From Leadbetterella sp035299025 (lineage in GTDB: Bacteria > Bacteroidota > Bacteroidia > Cytophagales > Spirosomataceae), in contig DATGXK010000006.1 of the NCBI GenBank assembly GCA_035299025.1, positions 105,468 to 169,467 of the forward strand: a stretch of 64,000 nt of DNA, in the 5' to 3' direction. Each line of letters starts with the position of its first letter. Positions within the stretch are counted from its first letter, which is position 1. The position numbers were made by a program, and so were the translations under genes. Below the pieces are notes generated by a model. That model saw only the letters and a program-made list of their open reading frames with translations, was not told the origin of the DNA and searched no databases. Of this stretch, positions 8,309 through 16,569 are shown piece after piece.

Positions 8309-9418
8309 ATGAAAGTATTTTTTGCCTTTGTAAAAAAGGAGTTTTGGCATGTGATACGCGACAAACGAAGTCTGATTATCTTGATTGGTCTTCCGATTGT
8401 GATGATGCTTTTGTTTGGCTTTGCCTTGACGAGTGAAGTTAAGAATTCCAACATTGCGATATTGGATTTCTCAAAAGACACCGCTACCAAAACAATGGTG
8501 GATAGAATAGACCAAAGCCAATATTTTACTGTAAATAAGTACCTACATTCAGAAAAAGAGATTGAAGGGATTTTTAGAAAAGGGGAAGTGAGATTGGTAC
8601 TGATTTTTCCTCAAAATTTCGAAAATGATCTTTCTAAAGATAAAAAAACACAGGTAAGACTAGTGGCCGATGCCTCTGACCCCAATACAGCCAACATCAC
8701 GATAAATTATGCTACAGCCATTATCAGGGACTATCAAAACGAGGTGAATGAGAATAAGAAGCTGCCTTATGCTATAGAAATGGAGACCAGAATGCTCTAT
8801 AATCCACAATTGAAGAGTTCGTATAATTTTGTGCCGGGCGTTATGACGCTCATCATGATGCTCTTGGGAGCTATGATGACCTCTGTTTCTATTGTAAAGG
8901 AAAAAGAAATGGGCACCATGGAAATTCTGCTGGTATCGCCGATGAAGCCCATCATGGTACTTGTCAGCAAGGCAGTTCCCTACATGGTTTTGTGTTTTCT
9001 GGATATCATTCTCATTCTACTAATGGCCGTTTATATTCTCGATATGCCCATTCAGGGCAGTTTGGTATTGCTTTTGGCTGAGAGTTTATTGTTTATAGTC
9101 ACAACGCTTTCATTGGGTTTGTTGATATCTGTCAACGTGAATTCGCAACAAGTGGCCATGTTTATTTCTTTGGTGGCACTGTTGATGCCTTCCTTGATTT
9201 TTAGTGGTTTTATGTTTCCTATCGAAAATATGCCGCTTCCGCTGCAAGTCATGAGCAATCTGATACCCACCAAGTGGTATTACAGCATAGTGAAGGCCAT
9301 TATGGTAAAAGGATTGGCTTTTGAATATGTGGTAAAGCAAACGCTGATTTTGGTCGCAATGACGGTGTTTTTCTTGACTGTGGCCATTAAGAAGTTTAAA
9401 ATTAATTTGGAAGCTTAA
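8309..9418 (+). CDS. ABC-2 family permease (YhhJ/YbhS-like, first)
   Basis: A 369-aa inner-membrane permease. One transmembrane helix near the N-terminus (about 22-42) is followed by a large extracytoplasmic domain (about 45-170) and five clustered helices at about 175-365. This is the YhhJ/YbhS architecture (ABC2_membrane_3). The conserved KEKEMGTMEILLVSPMKP coupling motif before the second helix is clear. It pairs with the next permease gene to form the heterodimeric transmembrane core. It is in the same operon as the ATPases, but the following permease lies 371 bp downstream because a structured repeat occupies the gap. Confidence 0.92.
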   Translation: MKVFFAFVKKEFWHVIRDKRSLIILIGLPIVMMLLFGFALTSEVKNSNIAILDFSKDTATKTMVDRIDQSQYFTVNKYLHSEKEIEGIFRKGEVRLVLIFPQNFENDLSKDKKTQVRLVADASDPNTANITINYATAIIRDYQNEVNENKKLPYAIEMETRMLYNPQLKSSYNFVPGVMTLIMMLLGAMMTSVSIVKEKEMGTMEILLVSPMKPIMVLVSKAVPYMVLCFLDIILILLMAVYILDMPIQGSLVLLLAESLLFIVTTLSLGLLISVNVNSQQVAMFISLVALLMPSLIFSGFMFPIENMPLPLQVMSNLIPTKWYYSIVKAIMVKGLAFEYVVKQTLILVAMTVFFLTVAIKKFKINLEA

Positions 9419-9789
9419 AGTTTTGATGAGTTTTTGTTTAAGTGATTAATTTTGAATAGCTTACAATTAGTTATTTGTTTATTACGTGTGTTTTATCTGT
9501 TGAGAAAGAAAAAGTTTTGATAAACTTTGTGTCGGCTGCCGCCTGGGCTTTCATTTTTGCCAGCCGTGGCACCGTTCGAAAAAAAACGAATCGGAGTGGC
9601 GTACCACCAAAAAAAACTGCACGGCAGCGGCCGACCGTCCACAAACTCGCACACTCAAAATTCTTTCGGAAAATAGGGAATGAAAGAGAGTTTGTTATTG
9701 AAAGAATTTTGATTGTGCTCAAACAGTGCTGGCTGTTATAATGAACCATTTTTGTTTATTTTTTCTCAAAATTAGAAGAATTTTAAATT
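9419..9789. other. Intra-operon spacer occupied by repeat copy 2
   Basis: This 371-bp gap between two permease genes that should be cotranscribed contains no supported gene. Open frames on both strands are translations of the repeat at 9569-9751. The gap is out of character with the tight spacing of most of the operon. Confidence 0.7.
9569..9751 (+). repeat. Structured intergenic repeat, copy 2
   Basis: Second copy of the element at 2878-3056, in the same orientation. Hairpins are conserved with changed bases: TTCG/CGAA around an A8 loop (from 9574), GTGG/CCAC (9596-9607) where copy 1 has GGGGT/ACCCC, and a perfect 13-bp pair TCAAAATTCTTTC (9655-9667) with GAAAGAATTTTGA (9700-9712) where copy 1 ends in TGC/GCA. 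The loop between the long arms is unrelated in the two copies. Confidence 0.8.
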
Positions 9790-10911
9790 ATGAATAAATT
9801 ACTTTTTCTACTTCAAAAAGAGTTTAAGCAAATATTCCGGAATCCTACCATTCTGCGAATGATTATCATTATGCCTGTTTTGCAGCTGATTCTTTTGCCC
9901 TTGGCGGCTGATTATGAGGTAAAAAATATAACAGTAAGCATTGTTGATCTCGACCATTCGCCCTATTCCAACCGCTTGATTCACAAAATCGATGCTTCTT
10001 CCTACTTTAAATTGGTTGAATATTCTCCATCTTACAAAAAATCTCTTGAGACCGTTGGAGACGGCAAAACGGATTTGATACTGACCATTCCCAGAGGTTT
10101 TGAAAAGACATTGATAAAAGAGAATACTGGCAAACTTCATCTGGCAGCTGATGCAGTAAATGGCATTCGTGGAGGTTTGGGAAGTACCTACTTGGCCCAA
10201 GTGGTGGGTGATTTTAACAGGGAAATTCGGGAAGAATGGCTGGTAATGCCTCGGAATTCAGAAATTCCTCAAATTGAAGTGACCACTGCCAACTGGTACA
10301 ATCCCCACTCTAAATATCCACTCTTTATGGTTCCAGGCATTTTGGTGGTTTTGGTTACTATGGTAGGGGCATTCATGACAGCCCTCAACATTGTAGCAGA
10401 AAAAGAAATTGGAACAATAGAGCAGCTCAACGTTACACCACTTAAAAAACACGAATTCATTCTGGGGAAATTGATTCCTTTTTGGGTGCTGGGCATGGTT
10501 TCTATTACCATGGGAATGGTCGTAGCCTTTGTGATTTTTCGTATTTTGCCAGTTGGTTCTTTTTTAACCATTTATGCATTTTCGGCTGTTTATCTGTTTG
10601 GTGTATTGGGTATTGGCTTATTAATTAGTACTTTCTCGGATACCCAACAACAAGCCACCCTATTTGCCTTTTTTGCTATGATGGTTTTCATACTTCTGGG
10701 AGGACTTTATACGCCTATTGAAGGTATGCCTCGCTGGTCGCAAATTTTGACTTATTTTAATCCTCCGGCATATTTAATAAAAATCGTAAGGGCCATTTAT
10801 ATCAAGGGAAGCGTATTTTCTGACCTCAAAAACGATTTTTATATTCTAATAGCTTTTGCCATCGGTTTCAATGGATTGGCCATCTTGAATTATAGAAAAC
10901 GAATGGCGTAA
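9790..10911 (+). CDS. ABC-2 family permease (YhhJ/YbhR-like, second)
   Basis: A 373-aa paralogue of the preceding permease: an N-terminal helix (about 22-40), a periplasmic domain (about 45-175) and five C-terminal helices. The coupling motif is AEKEIGTIEQLNVTPLKKHE. It would form the second half of the exporter core. It is the last gene of the operon; the convergent minus-strand gene ends 54 bp downstream. The structured repeat directly upstream may introduce a processing site or attenuator that sets its expression apart from the first permease; that is inference. Confidence 0.92.
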   Translation: MNKLLFLLQKEFKQIFRNPTILRMIIIMPVLQLILLPLAADYEVKNITVSIVDLDHSPYSNRLIHKIDASSYFKLVEYSPSYKKSLETVGDGKTDLILTIPRGFEKTLIKENTGKLHLAADAVNGIRGGLGSTYLAQVVGDFNREIREEWLVMPRNSEIPQIEVTTANWYNPHSKYPLFMVPGILVVLVTMVGAFMTALNIVAEKEIGTIEQLNVTPLKKHEFILGKLIPFWVLGMVSITMGMVVAFVIFRILPVGSFLTIYAFSAVYLFGVLGIGLLISTFSDTQQQATLFAFFAMMVFILLGGLYTPIEGMPRWSQILTYFNPPAYLIKIVRAIYIKGSVFSDLKNDFYILIAFAIGFNGLAILNYRKRMA

Positions 10912-10965
10912 ACTTGCTAATTGGACGGAGCACCGAGCCGGGATACTGGATTATCAATCAATAAT

Positions 10966-11802
10966 TTATACGAGGTATTTAATTTTGTTTTCCCAAAATT
11001 CAAATCTCATTTTGTAGAAACCAATCAATTTGGCGTGTAGTTGCTCTGATATTTCAGGTGGTTTTGGGCAGAAGACAAAGCCATCTAACCAGTCGATGTT
11101 GGTCAGTGTTTCGGAGAGATAGATTTGCTCTGTTGCATTCATTTCAGACTTGGTATTAAATATATGCATAGCCAAGTCGTTGATAGCCAGTCCGTTTTGA
11201 ACCAGCGTTTCTTCAGGTGCTAATTTCCAGAAATCACCGGTTATGATGGAAGGCTGTGGAGCCGGAATGTTGTAAACCGGATGGTTGCCTAATTTTGCAC
11301 TTCGCAGGGAATAGCTTTCTATTGAATAAAATAAGTAGTTATCGAGGTCGGTTTGTAAATACAGGGCCCTCTGGCAGTTCATCTTCTCTTGCCACTGGCC
11401 AATGGAGAGGAAATTTTCTGTGTCAAAAGCCAAATCAAAAATTAGTGTTTCAACAAATCCGTTTTCATCAAATGACTGAATGTAAGGTGAAACGTGGTAG
11501 CCCCAATAGAGCGGATTGGAGATGCCAAGCGGATCTTGAATTTGAAAAAGCTCATTGGATAGCAATGTATATCTTGCCGGTGCAAAATTCCAGATTTTTC
11601 CTGAGTCTATCCCAGCTTTTTTTAGAATCAAGCACAATAGATGGGTGCGGTCTTCGCATGAGCCGTTGAGATATCGATATTCTATATTTTCTGCTGCTAG
11701 GAGGCCAAATATTTCTGAACGTTGCTCAAAAGCGACGGCATTGAGGTACGGAATAAGAGGTTTGGTGTTAAATAACTGATTATATTCTTGCTGACTGTCC
11801 AT
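10966..11802 (-). CDS. Protein-glutaminase/transglutaminase-like cysteine hydrolase
   Basis: A 278-aa protein with a possible papain-like triad: Cys49 in NGSCEDRTHLLC, His103 in YWGYHVSPYI and Asp123 in IFDLAFD. The spacing and the sequence around His and Asp resemble protein-glutamine glutaminase (Gln_deamidase_2), which deamidates protein glutamines. Chryseobacterium protein glutaminase is secreted with a pro-region. This protein has no signal peptide, so it may act in the cytosol, or its start may be mis-set. A C-terminal part of about 110 aa is of unknown type. The gene is convergent with the exporter operon. The family call rests on motif resemblance only. Confidence 0.55.
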   Translation of the reverse strand: MDSQQEYNQLFNTKPLIPYLNAVAFEQRSEIFGLLAAENIEYRYLNGSCEDRTHLLCLILKKAGIDSGKIWNFAPARYTLLSNELFQIQDPLGISNPLYWGYHVSPYIQSFDENGFVETLIFDLAFDTENFLSIGQWQEKMNCQRALYLQTDLDNYLFYSIESYSLRSAKLGNHPVYNIPAPQPSIITGDFWKLAPEETLVQNGLAINDLAMHIFNTKSEMNATEQIYLSETLTNIDWLDGFVFCPKPPEISEQLHAKLIGFYKMRFEFWENKIKYLV

Positions 11803-12158
11803 GGTTTGGGCTATTGCCCGATTTATAGTATTTGCATATCAAAGATAAGTGCTCAAAAAACATTTGATATCTCCGATAAAGAAAATTTAGAATTGTATTG
11901 GATAAATTTAAAAAAATAGTGGAATTGAGCAAGATAGATTCATTGCCTTAGAAAAACTACAGACTTTTCTTTATCCTCTAAATTTCGGTTGATACATCAT
12001 AAAGTTTGGGCTCTTGTCGTGATAAAAAATATATGCCTCAGATCATGATTGTTTGATTTAAAGTGTTATATTTATATGTAAATCAAATACTTACGCTTGT
12101 AGATTCACATTTGCTGAAAGATTTTTGTATTTAAACCTTAACTCTTAAATTTTTCCAA
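11803..12158. other. Divergent promoter region with a 9-bp inverted repeat
   Basis: This AT-rich spacer lies between the divergent glutaminase-like and azoreductase genes. TTTGATTTA (12052-12060) and TAAATCAAA (12079-12087) form perfect 9-bp arms 18 bp apart, about 72 bp before the azoreductase start. This is a possible regulator site. No gene is seen. Confidence 0.5.
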
Positions 12159-12782
12159 ATGAAACTATTACATATCATTGCCTCTCCTCGAGGTGAAAAT
12201 TCCCGAACACTGTCTATTTCTAAAGAGTTTTTGTCTGCATTTTTAGAACGATACAAAGACTTGACCGTTGATGAAATTGATTTATTCAAAACCAAACTCC
12301 CTGAGGTTTCGTTGTCGGCCTCTTCTACGAAATACACGCTGATGACCGGTGGCGATGTCAGCGAAAGTTCCAAAGCCAATTGGGACGAAATCATAAGTTT
12401 TTCTAAGGGATTCTTAAGTTATGATTATTTTTTGATTTCCAGTCCGATGTGGAATTTTACCATTCCATATGTACTGAAACACTACATTGATGTCATCCTA
12501 CAAGCCGGTGTGTTGTTCAATTTTACCGAGACAGGAGTGGTTGGCCTCGCTGTCAATAAAAAAATGATTTGCATTACCTCTAGAGGGAGTGACTATAGCC
12601 AAGGGTCTTATATGAATCAATTTGATTTTCAAGAACCTTATCTAAGGGCTATTTTTGGAATGACGGGGATCTATGACATAAATTTTATAAATGCCCAATC
12701 AATGGATATGGCACCTGAACTTACCGAAGCTGGTTTGCAGAAGGCGTGTGTAGAAGCCAAGGCATTGGCACTGAGTATATGA
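12159..12782 (+). CDS. azoR: FMN-dependent NADH-azoreductase / quinone reductase
   Basis: A 207-aa flavodoxin-fold oxidoreductase of the AzoR/NQO family. The FMN phosphate loop is at residues 9-18 (SPRGENSRTL), and SPMWNFTIPYVLKHYID around residue 95-110 is the diagnostic AzoR motif contacting FMN. It reduces quinones and azo compounds with NAD(P)H in two-electron steps, usually protecting against electrophile stress, and is cytoplasmic. It is a single-gene unit followed by a clear terminator. A 9-bp inverted repeat upstream (12052-12087) may bind a regulator. Confidence 0.9.
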   Translation: MKLLHIIASPRGENSRTLSISKEFLSAFLERYKDLTVDEIDLFKTKLPEVSLSASSTKYTLMTGGDVSESSKANWDEIISFSKGFLSYDYFLISSPMWNFTIPYVLKHYIDVILQAGVLFNFTETGVVGLAVNKKMICITSRGSDYSQGSYMNQFDFQEPYLRAIFGMTGIYDINFINAQSMDMAPELTEAGLQKACVEAKALALSI

Positions 12783-12798
12783 TTTGTAAAACTAATTT

Positions 12799-12840
12799 AA
12801 GCGGCCACATGGTTCTCATGTGGTCGCTTTTGATTTTTAT
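12799..12840 (+). terminator. Rho-independent terminator of azoR
   Basis: A 13-bp stem starting AAGCGGCCACATG and closing CATGTGGTCGCTT (one G-T pair), 5-base loop, followed by TTGATTTTTATT. It lies 17 bp after the stop codon. Confidence 0.85.
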
Positions 12841-12922
12841 TCGAAAAGTGTTTTCCTGCTTCATTTCTGCACATTAGTTTCCCTAAGAATACTTTCTATA
12901 CATATCTTTCCTTCGGGAGCAA

Positions 12923-13480
12923 TCACCTCCTAAACATTAATAACTTATTGATTTTTAGATAAAATAGTAAGCCAAGTATGGTAAAAGTGAAAAATAGAGC
13001 CAAAGCATTGATTAATTTTTGTGCTTTCAGTTCGTTTCCAAAGATATTAATCAAAATTTTCTGGAACAATAAGCCGAGCGTGCCTCCGGTGGTATTGGTT
13101 ATGATGTCGGTGATGTCAAAGGCCCCAATGGCCAGCAAGTACTGAATACTTTCTAAAGTGAAACTGACTAAGCTAAAAGACAGAATACTTTTTAGAATAC
13201 CCCATTTTTTTATCAAAATTGTTGTGTAAATGCCAAGTGGGATAAAAATTAGGATATTGAGAATTAGCTCTCCTACATCGGGTCTACCGTTTAGAACTAA
13301 GGGTTCGTTAAACGGAACCAGATTCATGCTCCGTTTTTGGCTCATATACGTAAAACATATGTTGAGTTTCAAAACGATAATCCAGAAAAGAGCCATAGCA
13401 TAAACCACAAACAAAGCCACTGTAAGGCGGTTGGCGGTGCTTCTCATTTGGAAATTGGAGCTTTTATACCAACGATGCAT
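12923..13480 (-). CDS. VanZ family membrane protein
   Basis: A 185-aa protein with four or five transmembrane helices. The VanZ signature is present: MNLVPFNEP after the first helix, a central LILNILIFIPLG, and FTLESIQYL...FDITDIITNTTGG at the third/fourth helices. VanZ-domain proteins are linked to low-level teicoplanin resistance and other envelope functions, but their activity is unknown. ATG codons at residue 1 and residue 12 are both usable; the shorter start would leave out a hydrophilic tail. It is a monocistronic minus-strand gene, separated from the polysaccharide locus by 226 bp. Confidence 0.85.
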   Translation of the reverse strand: MHRWYKSSNFQMRSTANRLTVALFVVYAMALFWIIVLKLNICFTYMSQKRSMNLVPFNEPLVLNGRPDVGELILNILIFIPLGIYTTILIKKWGILKSILSFSLVSFTLESIQYLLAIGAFDITDIITNTTGGTLGLLFQKILINIFGNELKAQKLINALALFFTFTILGLLFYLKINKLLMFRR

Positions 13481-13706
13481 CGAACTTAGGTTTTTTTATA
13501 ACATTGCAATACGCTACAATGGCATGGCCATCAGAAGCGAAATTATCATAAAGTACCTCACAGCCCAAGTACAATATTTAAGAATACTCGTATATGTTTT
13601 GAAACTACTAAAATTTGTTTTGAAATGAGTTTTGGAAAAGTAAGAGCAACGAATCTATTGCCATCTTCGTAAATTACCCGAAAGTCAAATTTTGAAGCCC
13701 CTCAGG

Positions 13707-15134
13707 CTATTTTTTGTTAAATCCAGTACGGGTCATTTCACCCCAACCATGAGAGCCCTTGATTTTTTCGTAATATCCCACCATAGCGGCGTAAACGGAA
13801 ATCAAATGAAAGTAGAAGGGTTCGACAAAAGCTCCCTCAAGAAGTCTTACGTAGTCTTTTATCCTTGGGTATTTGTGGTAGGTAAGTTCTTCTGTTAAGA
13901 GGGCTAAAACAGAAAACATAATTGAATAGAAATATACAAAGAGTACGAGAATTAAGAAAGATTCCCAATTGACCAACCCTAACATCATAAAGATAAAAGT
14001 GATAAGTAAACCGAAAAATTCAATGAAGGGAGCAAGAAATTCGAAGAATGTCCAGTAGGGTACACTTAGCATTCCCAATAGCTTATATTTGGGATTAAAA
14101 AACATTTTTCGGTGTGCCCAAAGTGTTTCAATGGTTCCACGCATCCAGCGACTCCTTTGTTTCTTGAATATTGAGAAGTTCTCAGGAGCTTCGGTCCAGC
14201 AAAGGGGGTCAGGAATAAAACTAACAGTATATGGTAGGTCGTGTTCTTGCATGTATCTTCTCATACGTACAACTAATTCCATATCTTCACCAACCGTTTT
14301 GGTATTGTATCCGCCGGCAAGGATAGCTATTTCTTTATCAAAAGCTCCAAAAGCACCACTAATAAGCAATAGTCCATCAAGTCGTTCCCAGGCCATTCTA
14401 CCCAAAAGAAATGCTCTGAGGTATTCGAGTACCTGAATTCTCGGAAGCAACTTGTTTGGAACATTTACCTCTACAAGTCTTCCATCTTTAATGACACATT
14501 GATTTGCAATTCGCACTACTCCTCCTGTGGCTATTACTCTCTTTGTACTGGACTCCATAAATGGTTTTGCAAGTTTTAGAAGTGAATCTCTATCAAGAAT
14601 GCAATCCACGTCAATACAGACCACATAAGGGTTTTGAGCAATGTTAATCCCAACATTTAGGGCATCGGCTTTTCCTCCGTTTTCCTTGTCTACAACCAGT
14701 AGTTTTTTGAAAGCGGCATTTCTCGATTGATATATGGCTTTTACGTTTTTGGTTGCTATTTTGGCTTCATAAGGTATATCGCTGGCAAACAAGTCGTAGG
14801 TTCTGATCAGTAAATCCATCGAGTTGTCTTTGCTGCCGTCGTTTACGACAATGACCTGGTAGTTATTGTAGCTCAATGAAAGAAGCGATTTTACGTTTTC
14901 TTCGATAGTCATACCTTCATTGTAGGCTGGAGCTATGAGGGATAAAGCTGGGGCATATTCGCTCGAAAGCAGTATTTGGTAATTTACAAAGCTGTTTTTT
15001 TTCAGGTAGCTTCGCAACTCAATAATAGACAAGCCAGACAATATCAGGTATGAGCACATTATAAATATGGCATATAACAAAATTAGAATTAAGTAGACAT
15101 CTACAAAGACGTCGATGAAATTATTGAAGCTCAT
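13707..15134 (-). CDS. Processive family-2 glycosyltransferase (PgaC/BcsA type)
   Basis: A 475-aa membrane glycosyltransferase. It has an N-terminal helix (14-34), a GT-A domain with Asp99 (NDG), metal-binding DVD at 175-177, the acceptor GED at 282-284, and the QRSRW motif at 326-330 that marks processive beta-glycan synthases. Three or four C-terminal helices form the channel. It probably polymerises a surface exopolysaccharide such as poly-GlcNAc or hyaluronan-like glycan. The frame is open to 15221, but I chose the ATG at 15134, which overlaps the stop of the HEAT-repeat gene by 14 bp and leaves a normal N-terminus. It is the last gene of the minus-strand EPS locus. Confidence 0.88.
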   Translation of the reverse strand: MSFNNFIDVFVDVYLILILLYAIFIMCSYLILSGLSIIELRSYLKKNSFVNYQILLSSEYAPALSLIAPAYNEGMTIEENVKSLLSLSYNNYQVIVVNDGSKDNSMDLLIRTYDLFASDIPYEAKIATKNVKAIYQSRNAAFKKLLVVDKENGGKADALNVGINIAQNPYVVCIDVDCILDRDSLLKLAKPFMESSTKRVIATGGVVRIANQCVIKDGRLVEVNVPNKLLPRIQVLEYLRAFLLGRMAWERLDGLLLISGAFGAFDKEIAILAGGYNTKTVGEDMELVVRMRRYMQEHDLPYTVSFIPDPLCWTEAPENFSIFKKQRSRWMRGTIETLWAHRKMFFNPKYKLLGMLSVPYWTFFEFLAPFIEFFGLLITFIFMMLGLVNWESFLILVLFVYFYSIMFSVLALLTEELTYHKYPRIKDYVRLLEGAFVEPFYFHLISVYAAMVGYYEKIKGSHGWGEMTRTGFNKK

Positions 15135-15966
15135 ATTTGTGATCATGGTTATTTTGAACGAGTAATCTGTTAAGTACGTCTTTTGCCTCAACCAGAATTT
15201 CGGTATCAGAGGTTTGTTCAATCAGGAGTTGAACGTATTGCGACTTTTCAGAGAGGTTTAGGGAAGAAATAGCCTTCAGGCCAAGACTCACCACCGATTT
15301 ATTTTTGGAGGCCAGCAGATATTCAAGTCCTTGAATTTGGGTCAGATTACCTTGTTTTAGTGCGTCGAGAATATTGAGTTGGGTCCAGAAATCAAAATTA
15401 TGCTTATGACGAGACAAATGACGGATGCCATTTGTGCCATTGAGTTTAATGCAAGCGTTGATGGCCACTATTGTTAGGATTTTATTACTAGATTTAGACA
15501 TTCCCACCAATGCTTCGAAAGCCTCTTGTACATTCATTTCGGCAAGTTCTTTGATGCCTTTGCACTTCACTTGCCATTCTTCACTATTGAGTTTTTGATA
15601 AGAGTCGTTGATCAAGCCTGAGTCTTGATAGAAAATTTCAAGGTTCTCGGCGTAGGTTCCGTCATAGTTTTGGTGAAGATTCAAGATGGACTCCATCAAA
15701 AGATTTCGAAAAACCGTGTTTTTGAAAAGTTTTTCGTAAACTGAAAATTCTGAAAAAAAGGCACTTTCAAACAAGTTTTTACTTAAAATAGACTCAATGA
15801 TTGGGGTAAACCTCCTTTCCAATCTTTGGTTTCTGAGCTTAAGCTTACGAGTAACCACAATTGTGGAAAATAGTCCTAGTGAAACAATTACAAAGAAGTA
15901 TATAGCGTACAATAAGAACTGAGGAACCCATTCTTTATCGTAATAATATTGCCACAATTCCTCCAT
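15121..15966 (-). CDS. HEAT-repeat membrane protein
   Basis: A 281-aa protein with one N-terminal transmembrane helix (about 15-36), a basic linker, and a cytosolic helical domain. Its C-terminal half (about 135-275) shows HEAT-like pairs such as VKCKGIKELAEM and VVSLGLKAISSL. HEAT scaffolds usually mediate protein contacts. It is directly upstream of and overlapping the processive glycosyltransferase, so it may act as a partner or allosteric subunit of the synthase. The spacing to the response regulator upstream is 130 bp. There is no enzymatic motif. Confidence 0.75.
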   Translation of the reverse strand: MEELWQYYYDKEWVPQFLLYAIYFFVIVSLGLFSTIVVTRKLKLRNQRLERRFTPIIESILSKNLFESAFFSEFSVYEKLFKNTVFRNLLMESILNLHQNYDGTYAENLEIFYQDSGLINDSYQKLNSEEWQVKCKGIKELAEMNVQEAFEALVGMSKSSNKILTIVAINACIKLNGTNGIRHLSRHKHNFDFWTQLNILDALKQGNLTQIQGLEYLLASKNKSVVSLGLKAISSLNLSEKSQYVQLLIEQTSDTEILVEAKDVLNRLLVQNNHDHKYELQ

Positions 15967-16096
15967 ATTTTTGTTTTTTTAATATTGCTGTTGATTCAGT
16001 TGGTTCTCATTTTTTAACATGAAACTATTGTTACTGATTTGAAATTAATGGCAGATTTGCTTCAGGATACCCTTTAAAGTTTACGTTGCAAATCTG

Positions 16097-16495
16097 TTAA
16101 TTATAGCTTATTTGTCTCTTAAGGTGCTTTTTTTTTAAAAGATTATTTATTCTAGTAATTAATACCAAGGGACTTATAGGTTTTGCTATAAATTCATCAG
16201 CACCTATGTCGAAACAATCAATCTCTGTCTGCTCCACATTTGAAGAGGTAAATATAATGATGGGTATATCGGAGCACATTTGAGTTCTTACATACTGCGT
16301 TATCTCCATGCCACTTATACCCGGCATATTTATATCCACCAGAATCAGGTCATAGGAGTTCTCTTTGATAGAGTCTAAAGCCTCTTGCCCATCGGCAAAT
16401 TGGTTGACCATAAAACCCTTCTGCTCAAGAAAGAAGTTTAATGATTTGCGAAGCATATCATTGTCTTCTGCCAATAAAATTTTTACGTATTCCAT
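16097..16495 (-). CDS. Single-domain response regulator (CheY-like)
   Basis: A 132-aa stand-alone receiver domain. The acidic pocket is at 10-13 (EDND), the phospho-acceptor Asp54 is in LVDINMP, Thr/Ser in FTSSN near 85, and the conserved Lys in AKP near 107. No output domain is present. It is probably phosphorylated by the hybrid kinase gene just upstream (74 bp away), whose own Hpt domain can pass phosphate on. Its location next to the HEAT protein and glycosyltransferase suggests direct protein-protein control of polysaccharide synthesis instead of transcription control. Confidence 0.9.
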   Translation of the reverse strand: MEYVKILLAEDNDMLRKSLNFFLEQKGFMVNQFADGQEALDSIKENSYDLILVDINMPGISGMEITQYVRTQMCSDIPIIIFTSSNVEQTEIDCFDIGADEFIAKPISPLVLITRINNLLKKKHLKRQISYN

Positions 16496-16569
16496 GGTTG
16501 TTGTATTATTGAAAAATCTATTTTTAAGTGCACTTTATTAAAACCTAGTTATTGCTCGGTATACTTAAG

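Noticed and set aside
9471..9749. Overlapping 88-92 aa ORFs on both strands between the permeases
   Set aside because: Both coincide with repeat copy 2 and have no protein-like composition or homologue I know.
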